A stretch of DNA of 64,000 nucleotides from Paenibacillus macerans (lineage in GTDB: Bacteria > Bacillota > Bacilli > Paenibacillales > Paenibacillaceae), in the NCBI RefSeq assembly GCF_023715465.1, contig NZ_JAMBOE010000001.1:496001-560000 (forward strand), given 5' to 3'. The position numbers and the translations under genes are program-made. Below, in pieces: positions 26,705 through 34,296 of the stretch; the first letter of the stretch is position 1, and every line of letters begins with the position of its first letter. The notes below the pieces were generated by a model, which was not told where the DNA came from, made no database searches, and saw only the letters and a list, made by a program, of their open reading frames with translations.

Positions 26705-27607
26705 ATGTTATATATTAATTTCAGTTGTCCTCCACTGCCCCATCTGATTGTTGGGGGAATTTCACTGTTTCGGAAAGGCGATATTCATGAACGGCGCATT
26801 CTTAACAATACCTTTGACTTGATCTTTGTATTTAGCGGGGCGCTTTACTTGGAGGAAAACGGACGGAAATATACGGTGGAGCCCGGACAATTTCTTATTC
26901 TACCGCCGGACAATCTGCATAAGGGATACAAATCGTGTACGGCCGATACTACCTTTTCCTGGATTCATTTTTCCACAACAGGCAGTTATTCTTATTCGGA
27001 AAGTCCCATTGCCTATGTATCCGCCAAAATGAACAAACACAAATATTATAAAAAAGATACTTTTTATATTTCACTGCCGCAGTACGGGATGATCGATAAG
27101 AGCCTTCACGACGTCCTGAAAAGCCATATGGACGATATCTCGCAGGTCAAAATCGATAAATATCACAATGAAAAGCTGTTTTACCCTTCCACCATTTCGC
27201 AAATTCAATATCAGCAGCTGTTTCTTAAAATACTGACCATTTTTTGTGATTCCAATGAACACACCGCGGAAAAAGACGTTGCGGCGGAAATTTACGATCT
27301 GTTCACTTTAAACTATGGGCAGGATTTTACTTTGAATGAGTTGGCCGAACAATACGCCTTCCATCCCGCCCATATTATTCGCTGCGTAAAACATAAATAC
27401 GGCTTAAGCCCTTTGCAATTGTTGTTGTCGATTCGTATAAATAAAGCCAAGCAGTTGCTCTCGGACCGTGATAAAACGGTGAACGGGATTGCAGCCTCCG
27501 TTGGTTTTTCCGATACGTCTTACTTTTGCAAGCAATTCAAAAAATCAACCGGCATGACCCCATTGGAATATCGAAAAATCATCACCACGCCTGCCAAAAG
27601 TGAATAA
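26705..27607 (+). CDS. AraC-family regulator with cupin sensor domain
   Basis: 300 residues. ATG 26705 follows GGGAGGAATTCGGA. The N-terminal cupin/AraC ligand-binding fold (about 15-100; EPGQFLILPPDNLHKGY) is followed by a linker and two C-terminal HTH motifs (about 200-295; FTLNELAEQYAFHPAHIIR and VGFSDTSYFCKQFKKSTG). It diverges from the symporter/GH127 operon and most likely activates it in response to an arabinose-containing sugar; the ligand is inferred. Confidence 0.9.
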   Translation: MLYINFSCPPLPHLIVGGISLFRKGDIHERRILNNTFDLIFVFSGALYLEENGRKYTVEPGQFLILPPDNLHKGYKSCTADTTFSWIHFSTTGSYSYSESPIAYVSAKMNKHKYYKKDTFYISLPQYGMIDKSLHDVLKSHMDDISQVKIDKYHNEKLFYPSTISQIQYQQLFLKILTIFCDSNEHTAEKDVAAEIYDLFTLNYGQDFTLNELAEQYAFHPAHIIRCVKHKYGLSPLQLLLSIRINKAKQLLSDRDKTVNGIAASVGFSDTSYFCKQFKKSTGMTPLEYRKIITTPAKSE

Positions 27608-27678
27608 ATCGCGCCGAAAAAGGCAACCTTAACCACGAAATCCCAACGAATATCATTACAGTTCAGGAGGAATTTAAC

Positions 27679-27906
27679 GTGGCCAAACCAGACGATCGTT
27701 CCGATAACGTGGAGAAACTGCAGGATAGCATTCAAGATACGATCGAAAACTTCCGTGAAGGACAGGACTATCTAAGCGAGCATGCCGACGAAATCTCCGG
27801 CGGAGAGAAACAGCAAATCGAGGAGAAAAACGAAAAACGGCTGAACGCTATCGAAGGCATGCGCGAAGAAGTGAAGGATGAGGCGGCGCATCAGAGAAAA
27901 TCCTAA
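27679..27906 (+). CDS. tlp: Small acid-soluble spore protein Tlp
   Basis: 75 residues, highly charged and without Cys. GTG 27679 is correctly placed after AGGAGG. The text DRSDNVEKLQDSIQDTIENF and the long Glu/Lys helix match Tlp, a minor forespore SASP. The gene is single, directly followed by a GAGGTTGTTCAAAAA tag and a terminator shared with ppiB. Confidence 0.9.
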   Translation: MAKPDDRSDNVEKLQDSIQDTIENFREGQDYLSEHADEISGGEKQQIEEKNEKRLNAIEGMREEVKDEAAHQRKS

Positions 27907-27907
27907 A

Positions 27908-27924
27908 GAGGTTGTTCAAAAATC
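27908..27924 (+). repeat. GAGGTwGTTCAAAAA tag after tlp
   Basis: One of four copies of a 17-19-bp tag in this window (others near 39709, 47216 and 50643). It begins two bases after the tlp stop in the sense direction and leads into a terminator hairpin. Confidence 0.55.
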
Positions 27925-27932
27925 TTAACCTC

Positions 27933-27981
27933 AAAAAAGGGGTGCTCCACGGCCAAGTCTATTTGGCCATGCGGGCACCCC
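27933..27981 (-). terminator. Terminator between ppiB and tlp
   Basis: GGGGTGC (27939-27945) pairs with GCACCCC (27975-27981), with an inner GGCC stem; the minus strand ends in TTTTTT, so it mainly serves ppiB, and may also stop tlp transcripts. Confidence 0.75.
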
Positions 27982-27998
27982 TTCGCTATGCTTTTCGT

Positions 27999-28436
27999 TT
28001 AGGCTTCGTCCCAAACACTAACTTCCTTCATCTTGTCACCAGGGCGGATTTCATCCACAAGCTCCATGCCCGAAGTAACCTTGCCAAATACCGTGTGAAC
28101 CCCGTTCAAATGCGGCTGCGGTTCATAGACGATGAAGAACTGGCTGCCGCCCGTGTCTTTGCCGGCATGCGCCATCGACAAAACACCGCGTTCGTGCTTC
28201 GTCGTATTGGTGGCCGTTTCGCATTTGATCGTGTAGCCAGGGCCGCCAGTGCCCGTTCCGTGAGGGCAACCACCTTGCGCCACGAAGCCCGGAATCACGC
28301 GATGGAACGTCAGTCCATTATAAAATCCGGAGTTGGCCAGCTTCTCGAAGTTGGCTACCGTACCCGGAGCTTCTTCCGGCAGAAACTCAATTTCCACCTC
28401 TCCGCCCTTTTCCAAAACGATTTTCCCTTTTTTCAT
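27999..28436 (-). CDS. ppiB: Peptidyl-prolyl cis-trans isomerase, cyclophilin type
   Basis: 145-residue cytosolic cyclophilin that catalyses proline isomerisation. ATG 28436 ([11 protein letters not shown]) is preferred; an in-frame GTG four codons upstream overlaps the GAAGGGTG ribosome site. Active-site text [13 protein letters not shown] contains the catalytic Arg, with GSQFFIV downstream. It follows lysA, as in B. subtilis. Confidence 0.93.
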   Translation of the reverse strand: MKKGKIVLEKGGEVEIEFLPEEAPGTVANFEKLANSGFYNGLTFHRVIPGFVAQGGCPHGTGTGGPGYTIKCETATNTTKHERGVLSMAHAGKDTGGSQFFIVYEPQPHLNGVHTVFGKVTSGMELVDEIRPGDKMKEVSVWDEA

Positions 28437-28510
28437 ATCGTTACACACCCTTCTTCGATAACATCTTTAGACAAACCTCTTTCAGTTTACTAGAAAAACG
28501 CCCGGCGCGC

Positions 28511-28531
28511 AAAAAAGCGGAACCGGTCCGC
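28511..28531 (-). terminator. Terminator after lysA
   Basis: Minus strand GCGGA-loop-TCCGC followed by TTTTTT, 50 bp past the lysA stop and ahead of ppiB. Confidence 0.65.
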
Positions 28532-28581
28532 CTTCACTGGTGGAAAGACGTAACCGCTCCCGCTGCTTATAAAAGATCCGA

Positions 28582-29910
28582 TTATTTCAAAGACGGTTGC
28601 TTCGAAATCCGCTCCGGAATCACATCGCACGCGACCAGATCCTGCAGCGATTCCCGCTTCACGACAAGGTCGCTGTGCCCGTCTTGGGCGAATACGACCG
28701 CCGGACGGCGAATCCGGTTGTAGTTGCTGGCCATGGCGTAGTTGTACGCCCCCGTGCAAGCGACGGCAAGCAGGTCGCCGCTATTCACTTTCGGCAGCTC
28801 CACGTCCCAGATCAGCATATCGCCGCTTTCGCAGCATTTGCCGGCAATTGATACGGTCTCCTCATTCTCGGCATAAGCACGGTTAGCCAGCATGGCTTCG
28901 TATTTGGATTCGTACAGCGCCGGACGCGGGTTGTCCGTCATGCCGCCGTCGACTGCCACATATTTGCGCACGCCGGGGATGTCCTTGCTGGTTCCCACCG
29001 TGTACAGCGTAGTACCGGCGTCGCCGACAATGCTCCGGCCGGGTTCCACCCAAATTTCCGGAAGCTCGGGATAATCCGAAAAATGTTCTTTAACCGCATC
29101 GGTGATCGCGCGTACGTAGTCCGCCACCTTCAGCGGAGTGTCTTCTTCCGTATAACGGATGCCGAACCCGCCGCCCAGGTTGACCACCTTAAACACGGCG
29201 TTCAGCTGCTCTTTCACCTGCATGGCAAACGCGGCAACGCGCTCCACGGCCAACTGGAAGCCCTCCGTTTCGAAAATTTGCGAACCGATATGGGAATGAA
29301 CCCCAAGCAGATTCAGATTAAGGCTCCGGGAAGCCAACTCAACCGCTTCAAACGCGGAACCGTTGCCAATGTCGAATCCGAATTTGGAATCCGTCTGCCC
29401 GGTGGAAATATATTCATGCGTATGAGCTTCAACGCCCGGCGTCACGCGCAACAGCACGTTGACCTTGATGCCCTTCTCCGCGGCAAGCGCCTGCAGCATG
29501 TGGAGCTCGGTGAAATTGTCCGCTACAAAACAGCCGATGCCAGCGGACATAGCCATTTCCAATTCATCCAATGTCTTGTTGTTGCCATGAAAATGGATAC
29601 GCTGCGCGGGAAAGCCTGCTTGCAAAGCCGTAAACAACTCGCCTTCGGAGACGACGTCAAGCGACAATCCCTCCTCTTCGGCCAGCCGGCACATCGCCAT
29701 GACACAGAACGCTTTGCTGGCGTAAGCTACCTGGAAGGACAGCCCCGATGCCCGGAAAGCATCCATATATTCACGGCATCTTTGCCGAACAAGTGCTTCA
29801 TCTACGATATAGAGCGGCGTGCCGAATTGTTGTTTCAGCTCAACCGTGTCGCAGCCGCCGATCTCGAGATGGCCTTTTGCGTTGATTTTGCTGGTACCGT
29901 GTAAATACAT
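28582..29910 (-). CDS. lysA: Diaminopimelate decarboxylase
   Basis: 442 residues. ATG 29910 lies about 10 bases after GTGGAGGAC; 34 more upstream codons are open but unsupported. PLP-binding Lys66 in YASKAF, HGNNK loop, the glycine-rich LGGGFGIRY, and the C-terminal KCCESGDML with GAYNYAMASNYN contacts from the partner subunit. It catalyses the final step of lysine synthesis and sets the balance between DAP for cortex and lysine. Downstream of spoVAF, as in B. subtilis. Confidence 0.95.
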   Translation of the reverse strand: MYLHGTSKINAKGHLEIGGCDTVELKQQFGTPLYIVDEALVRQRCREYMDAFRASGLSFQVAYASKAFCVMAMCRLAEEEGLSLDVVSEGELFTALQAGFPAQRIHFHGNNKTLDELEMAMSAGIGCFVADNFTELHMLQALAAEKGIKVNVLLRVTPGVEAHTHEYISTGQTDSKFGFDIGNGSAFEAVELASRSLNLNLLGVHSHIGSQIFETEGFQLAVERVAAFAMQVKEQLNAVFKVVNLGGGFGIRYTEEDTPLKVADYVRAITDAVKEHFSDYPELPEIWVEPGRSIVGDAGTTLYTVGTSKDIPGVRKYVAVDGGMTDNPRPALYESKYEAMLANRAYAENEETVSIAGKCCESGDMLIWDVELPKVNSGDLLAVACTGAYNYAMASNYNRIRRPAVVFAQDGHSDLVVKRESLQDLVACDVIPERISKQPSLK

Positions 29911-30023
29911 TCTATGCAGTCCTCCACTTTCAATTTTACACCAGTATAGCAAACAACCGATGCGCTGAAAAATGGATTTTTTCGAATAACATTTGTATTT
30001 TGTGCAAGACAAGCCAATAACCC

Positions 30024-31673
30024 TTATTTTTTCGGCATTCTCGTGCTATCCCGCGTTCTGTTGAATGACGGTCTTTGCTTCGAAGTCATGACCGGAACGC
30101 GGACCAATACGGCCGCCATGGCCTTTGCATTAAATGGTATAAATGGCCATAAATATGAAGCGTTATACGAACGCCGCATCGTCAGCAGCACGATAAACGC
30201 GGTTACCCCGACAATGAATCCAGGGGCCCCAAATATCGCCACCGCAAGCAAAAGAGCAAGCCGGATGATGCGGTTGGCCAATCCCAGCTCATAACTCGGC
30301 GTCGCGAACATCCCGATAGCCGCTACGGCCATGTACAGGACGACTTCATTGACGAAAAAGCCGGTCTGTACGGCGATGTCCCCGATCAGGATTGCCGCGA
30401 TCAGGCCCATGGCGGAAGCCAGCGGGGTCGGCGTATGGACCGCGGCCATCCGCATTAAATCGACGCCGAATTCCACGATGAGAAACTGGCCGATCAAGGG
30501 GATTTTCGCGGTCTTCTCCGGTCCAAGAAATGCGAGCATCGCCGGTTTGTATTCGGGATGCACGACGATCAGGAGCCAGAGCGGCAGCAGGAACAAAGAT
30601 GCCAGAATACCGAAGAAGCGCACCCAACGCAAATAAGTGCCCATAAACGGCGTTTGCCGGTTTTCCTCCGCGTGCTGGCACAGATCGAAAAAGGTCGTGG
30701 GCAAAATCATAACGCTAGGCGAAGTGTCCACAAACACCACAACCCGTCCCTCCATCAAATGGGAAGCGACCACATCGGGGCGTTCCGAATAGCGCACCAG
30801 CGGGTATGGATTCCAGCCCCGGTGAACAATGGCCTCCTCCAGCTGCTTGTCGGCCAGCGGGATACCATCGATATTAACCGCTTTGATTTTTTCGCGTATC
30901 GAATCCACCTGCGTTTTATCGACGATATCGTCCACATAGGCGATGCAAACGTCGGTACGCGTACGGCGCCCAACGCTCATCACTTCGAACTTGAGCCCCG
31001 GGTCGCGAAGTCTGCGGCGTACCAGCGTAATGTTAGTGACGAGCGTTTCGGTGAATCCGTCGCGGGCACCGCGAACGACCCGTTCCAGCGACGGCTCCTC
31101 CGGGCTGCGGATCGGATAACTGCGCGTATCCATCAGCACGGCGTATTGTTCCCCATCGATGAACAACACGCTCATGCCGGTCAGCGCTTTGTTTATCGCA
31201 TCGCTTAATTTGTCCGTCTTCTCCACCTGAATATGGGGGATGTACAGCTCGAAAAAAGAACGCAGCGCACCCTCAGTGAGATTTTCCGCAGTCAGATAAG
31301 TCAAGCGCATGAGAATTTGCTGCATGATCTCGGTCCGGGCAAAACCGTTGATAAAAAACAAAGACGTGCTTTTGCCGCCAAAAGTCATGTCCCGGATTAC
31401 AATGTCAAAGCTTTCGCCCAGGCCGACGACTTCCTTCAGCGTATGTTTTGTCGTAGACAAGCTTCTGCTGATGTTGTCACTTTTCTGCCAGTATATGATC
31501 GATTCCCTGATGTTATCGGACCGTTCCATCTCCTTTTTCCGATATTCCGTTCTGCTCTCCGGATAGTGATCGCTGACGAGCACATTCTCCTCTTCACCGG
31601 GAACGAAGTCCGGAATCACCTGCGGATGGTCCGCATCAGCTTGCCTCGGTCCGTTTTGTTCATTTTCCATCAT
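30024..31673 (-). CDS. spoVAF: Stage V sporulation protein AF (GerA-family)
   Basis: 549 residues. ATG 31673 follows AAGGAGG by 11 bases. A soluble GerA-type N-terminal region (about 60-340) with TSLFFINGFARTEIM, then the TM half starting near residue 385 with TPFMGTYLRWVRFFGIL and five or so membrane segments; basic tail. In B. subtilis it is the last spoVA gene and works with the inner-membrane DPA/germination apparatus. Here it directly follows spoVAB, with no spoVAC, AD or AE between. Confidence 0.92.
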   Translation of the reverse strand: MMENEQNGPRQADADHPQVIPDFVPGEEENVLVSDHYPESRTEYRKKEMERSDNIRESIIYWQKSDNISRSLSTTKHTLKEVVGLGESFDIVIRDMTFGGKSTSLFFINGFARTEIMQQILMRLTYLTAENLTEGALRSFFELYIPHIQVEKTDKLSDAINKALTGMSVLFIDGEQYAVLMDTRSYPIRSPEEPSLERVVRGARDGFTETLVTNITLVRRRLRDPGLKFEVMSVGRRTRTDVCIAYVDDIVDKTQVDSIREKIKAVNIDGIPLADKQLEEAIVHRGWNPYPLVRYSERPDVVASHLMEGRVVVFVDTSPSVMILPTTFFDLCQHAEENRQTPFMGTYLRWVRFFGILASLFLLPLWLLIVVHPEYKPAMLAFLGPEKTAKIPLIGQFLIVEFGVDLMRMAAVHTPTPLASAMGLIAAILIGDIAVQTGFFVNEVVLYMAVAAIGMFATPSYELGLANRIIRLALLLAVAIFGAPGFIVGVTAFIVLLTMRRSYNASYLWPFIPFNAKAMAAVLVRVPVMTSKQRPSFNRTRDSTRMPKK

Positions 31674-31702
31674 TGTACCGGTCAACCTCCTTGCTATCAA
31701 AG

Positions 31703-32125
31703 TTAAGGTCCGTAAATGAACCATTCAAATAAAGAACCCGCCATCTTGCCGAACACCATGGCCAGCATGAGTCCAAATAAGTAACGCTGCATATGCAAGC
31801 GTTTGGCCAAAATCGGCAGGACATTGAGCACCTCGGTCAAGGCCGCCGCCAGCATGCCGACGAAGATCCCGTTCAGTAAACCGACGAGCCCTTCGGCCGT
31901 CCAGGAACCGGCCATCTTCCAATTCCAGAAATCGGCGACCGTTCCCAAAAAAGCGCCGCTCACCATCGCGCCCTCATACCAGTGAACTTTACCGTAAGAG
32001 TTCGTGAGCTGCGCCAGCCTGGGGATGATATCCAGCACAATAAAGAATGCTATCATGCCTGCCCCGACGGCGATGCCTCCCGAGAGGCCGATAAAAACGG
32101 CCACTCCCGCGGTTAAGGGGGTCAT
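31703..32125 (-). CDS. spoVAB: Stage V sporulation protein AB
   Basis: 140 residues, four membrane segments. LGGGIAVGAG-like text near residue 15 (GLSGGIAVGAGMIAF) and the loop YGKVHWYEGAMVSGAFLG are typical. Forespore inner-membrane protein of the DPA uptake/release system. Starts inside the spoVAA stop (4-base ATGA overlap). Confidence 0.92.
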   Translation of the reverse strand: MTPLTAGVAVFIGLSGGIAVGAGMIAFFIVLDIIPRLAQLTNSYGKVHWYEGAMVSGAFLGTVADFWNWKMAGSWTAEGLVGLLNGIFVGMLAAALTEVLNVLPILAKRLHMQRYLFGLMLAMVFGKMAGSLFEWFIYGP

Positions 32126-32766
32126 CTGGACTTCTCCTTAGGCGCGCCGGTTTGATGCATTTTGTGGTATTCCTCGGCGATGACGTATTGATTCAAATTT
32201 TCTTGATACAAAAACATTTCCACTTCCAACGGGGTAGGCTCTTCGTTCCATTTTTTCTTGAACAAGTGATTGAAAAAGACGATCATCCCCAAGCCGATAC
32301 CGAGGGAATAGGCTCCCTGGAACAGGTAAGGATGCTCGTCCCGCTCGCCGGTGAGCATTTCCACGATCCGCACCTGCACCTCCGGCATGCTCACATCCGC
32401 ATGAAAGTTCATGATCGTCAGCGCGGCTCCGAAAAATAGCAGCAGCCATACGAAACAAAACAAGATCAGCGAAGGCTTTTTCTCCTTTTTGACCATCTCG
32501 ACAAGCACCTGGGGTTCGCCGATCAATTCGACGCGCAAAGCGGGAAAATGCTCCCGGATCACGGAAATCACCAGCATCATGTCGATCACGATCAGATTTC
32601 CGTCACGTTGCTCCGGACGGATCAGCACCAGCTCCAGCAGCCTTCGTTCAAGCCCGGAATCCGCCAGTACGCTGGCCACATCCCCCAGCCGGATCGGAAC
32701 CCCGGCAGGCAACCCCGCTTGCTTGCGAAGACGCAAATAGACGGCAGAAGCGGCATCCTTCTCCAA
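32122..32766 (-). CDS. spoVAA: Stage V sporulation protein AA
   Basis: 214 residues; a soluble N-terminal domain (1-90) then two membrane segments about 100-120 and 148-168. Start TTG 32766 after AGGGGTG; no ATG is close. First gene of spoVAA-AB-AF-lysA. A plausible sigma-G promoter lies 35-60 bp upstream. The function in DPA transport is from the family. Confidence 0.92.
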   Translation of the reverse strand: MEKDAASAVYLRLRKQAGLPAGVPIRLGDVASVLADSGLERRLLELVLIRPEQRDGNLIVIDMMLVISVIREHFPALRVELIGEPQVLVEMVKKEKKPSLILFCFVWLLLFFGAALTIMNFHADVSMPEVQVRIVEMLTGERDEHPYLFQGAYSLGIGLGMIVFFNHLFKKKWNEEPTPLEVEMFLYQENLNQYVIAEEYHKMHQTGAPKEKSR

Positions 32767-32798
32767 ACCGTTTCACCCCTTCACTAACGTATTGCCCA

Positions 32799-32828
32799 TA
32801 GTATGCCATGGGAGGGGGCGGTTTACTC
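32799..32828 (-). promoter_or_regulatory. Candidate sigma-G promoter of the spoVA operon
   Basis: Minus strand GAGTA (32824-32828), 18 bp, then CATACTA (32799-32805). The -10 fits the sigma-G consensus CATnnTA fully and the -35 (GnATR) at four of five positions. Forespore expression is expected for spoVA genes. Confidence 0.5.
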
Positions 32829-33130
32829 TTTGGCGGGAGTGCTAAGCCGTGGACCGTACCGGACCGTCGCTTTAAATGAACAGGACCATCCGGGAGGGAT
32901 GATCCTGTATTAATCCGGAACCGGATACGGGAAAACCCGCCGTACCCCGATTTGGTCCATACTTTTGGCAGTTTAAACTTGCCGATGAGATCCTGCAGCT
33001 GCTGTGCCATTTTGCTCAGCGCTTCCGCCGCTGTAGAAATAAAATTCACACATAAACTTAACCCAAACTTCGACCTGCTTGATGAACTGCTCAAAATATG
33101 ATACTTTGAAAAAAACGGTGTGAAGCACAT
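32829..33130. other. Intergenic stretch with a chemotaxis-receptor-like remnant
   Basis: About 300 bp. A hairpin spans 32880-32908. On the minus strand about 33045-32960 reads AAEALSKMAQQLQDLIGKFK, which resembles the extreme C-terminus of a methyl-accepting chemotaxis protein; nothing else of such a protein remains. Both items are tentative. Confidence 0.3.
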
Positions 33131-33181
33131 GCCGCTCTGACCATACAACTCTGTTCGGGTTGTCTGTCAGGGCGGCTTTTT
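33131..33181 (+). terminator. Intrinsic terminator just upstream of the 33216 gene
   Basis: GCCGCTCTGAC pairs with GTCAGGGCGGC around an inner CAAC/GTTG stem, followed by TTTTTG on the plus strand. No plus-strand gene ends before it, so it could be an attenuator in the leader of the following gene. Confidence 0.65.
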
Positions 33182-33215
33182 GTTTGATCCCATAAGTTAA
33201 GGTGGTGCAGATGCT

Positions 33216-33863
33216 TTGTTTGATGAAGTCTATGATGATTGGCTAGGAAAGCAAATTGCCGAAGAGAAAAGCCCAAGAAGAAGAGAATTGTTGCTTGGGG
33301 GATTAGGTCATGGAACGGTCGATTTTTTGCGCAGTATCTGGTTCCCGGCCATTGGAAGCCTTGATCATTTATATCCCGAATATGAAGTACGGGACTTTAA
33401 CAACGGCTACCGCTATCTCGATCTTGCCTATATGCCCGGCGGCGCCAAAGGGTGTATTGAAATTCACGGTTATCGCTCCCATGCCCGGGACGTAGAGGTC
33501 TCCCGATTTAAAGACTTATGTATGAAACAAGCTTTGCTCGTTCTTGACGATTGGTATTTCCTGCCTATCGCCTACTTGTCCATACGTGATGATCCCGGAA
33601 TGTGCAAGCAACTGGTCCTTTCTTTTGTCGGAAAATTTTTGGCTATGGACACCCCTTCTGAACTAAGCTGGGCAGAAGCGGAAACATTGCGGTTCGGACG
33701 CAGGTTACTGCGCGCATTTGAAACTCGTGAACTGGCTGCACATCTGTACCTGTCGGAAAACCGCACGAGGATTGTCCTCCGTTCACTGGTAAATAAGAAA
33801 CTGCTGATGGTCGCCAGCGGAAACCAACGATACCGCACATATCGGCTAAGGAACATCCTTTAA
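33216..33863 (+). CDS. Orphan protein with possible nuclease-like fold and C-terminal winged helix
   Basis: 215 residues. TTG 33216 lies after AAGGTGGTG; no in-frame ATG. Residues about 55-130 read EVRDFNNGYRYLDLAYMP, then GCIEIHGYRSHARDVEVS and LVLDDWYFLPIAYLSI, which looks like the Asp...Glu-x-x core of DUF559/Vsr-like PD-(D/E)XK domains, with His where a Lys might stand. The last 65 residues resemble a winged helix (AAHLYLSENRTRIVLRSLVN). Function unknown; the fold call is inference. Confidence 0.6.
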   Translation: MFDEVYDDWLGKQIAEEKSPRRRELLLGGLGHGTVDFLRSIWFPAIGSLDHLYPEYEVRDFNNGYRYLDLAYMPGGAKGCIEIHGYRSHARDVEVSRFKDLCMKQALLVLDDWYFLPIAYLSIRDDPGMCKQLVLSFVGKFLAMDTPSELSWAEAETLRFGRRLLRAFETRELAAHLYLSENRTRIVLRSLVNKKLLMVASGNQRYRTYRLRNIL

Positions 33864-34017
33864 TGCTCTTTCTGCTATGTTCTTGCTGTGATGCTTTGGC
33901 TGTGATGCTCTAGTTGTAATGCTGCTCTTGCTGCAATGCTCCCAATGCTCTTGCTTTAATGCTGCTTTTACTGCAATGCTCTTACTGAAATGCTCTTGCT
34001 GGCAATGCTCTAACGGT
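33864..34017 (+). repeat. Degenerate AATGCTCTTGCTG tandem array
   Basis: About ten imperfect units built on AATGCT and CTTGCTG, 10-17 bp apart, immediately after the 33216 gene. There are no conserved spacers, so it is not CRISPR. Confidence 0.6.
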
Positions 34018-34200
34018 TGCCACAAGCGCTATTCCCGCAAAAATGAGGCATCTGAACTTCTAACGGATGTAATCGACGCTATTTGTGCCATAATCACCCT
34101 TAACAGACTAAAATAGCTGAAATAACGCCGGTGGCATCCGTTAGATTTTTAAAACACGTAAAATCAGCGATTTAACGGCGATGACAACCGTTAGAAATCC
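34012..34200. repeat. Cluster of TAACGG / CCGTTA repeats
   Basis: TAACGGTTG and TAACGGATG on the plus strand, and GCATCCGTTAG and ACAACCGTTAG as inverted copies, lie within 190 bp with AACGCC or GCTATT nearby. They make up a set of imperfect palindromes between the orphan gene and GH43. The remaining 34201-34296 shows nothing. Confidence 0.5.
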
Positions 34201-34296
34201 ATTATACACGAAACGACCTGATTTGATCCAAGTAAGCGCGCCTAAAGTACTATTAGAGTTTAATCAAAGCCCTTGTGGCATCGATCCGGCCGCTAT

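Noticed and set aside
29083-29904. 273-codon plus-strand frame opposite lysA
   Set aside because: Antisense shadow; Arg/His-rich text without domain signs.
33864-34017. Possible CRISPR array
   Set aside because: Units are short, imperfect and contiguous with no unique spacers and no cas genes.
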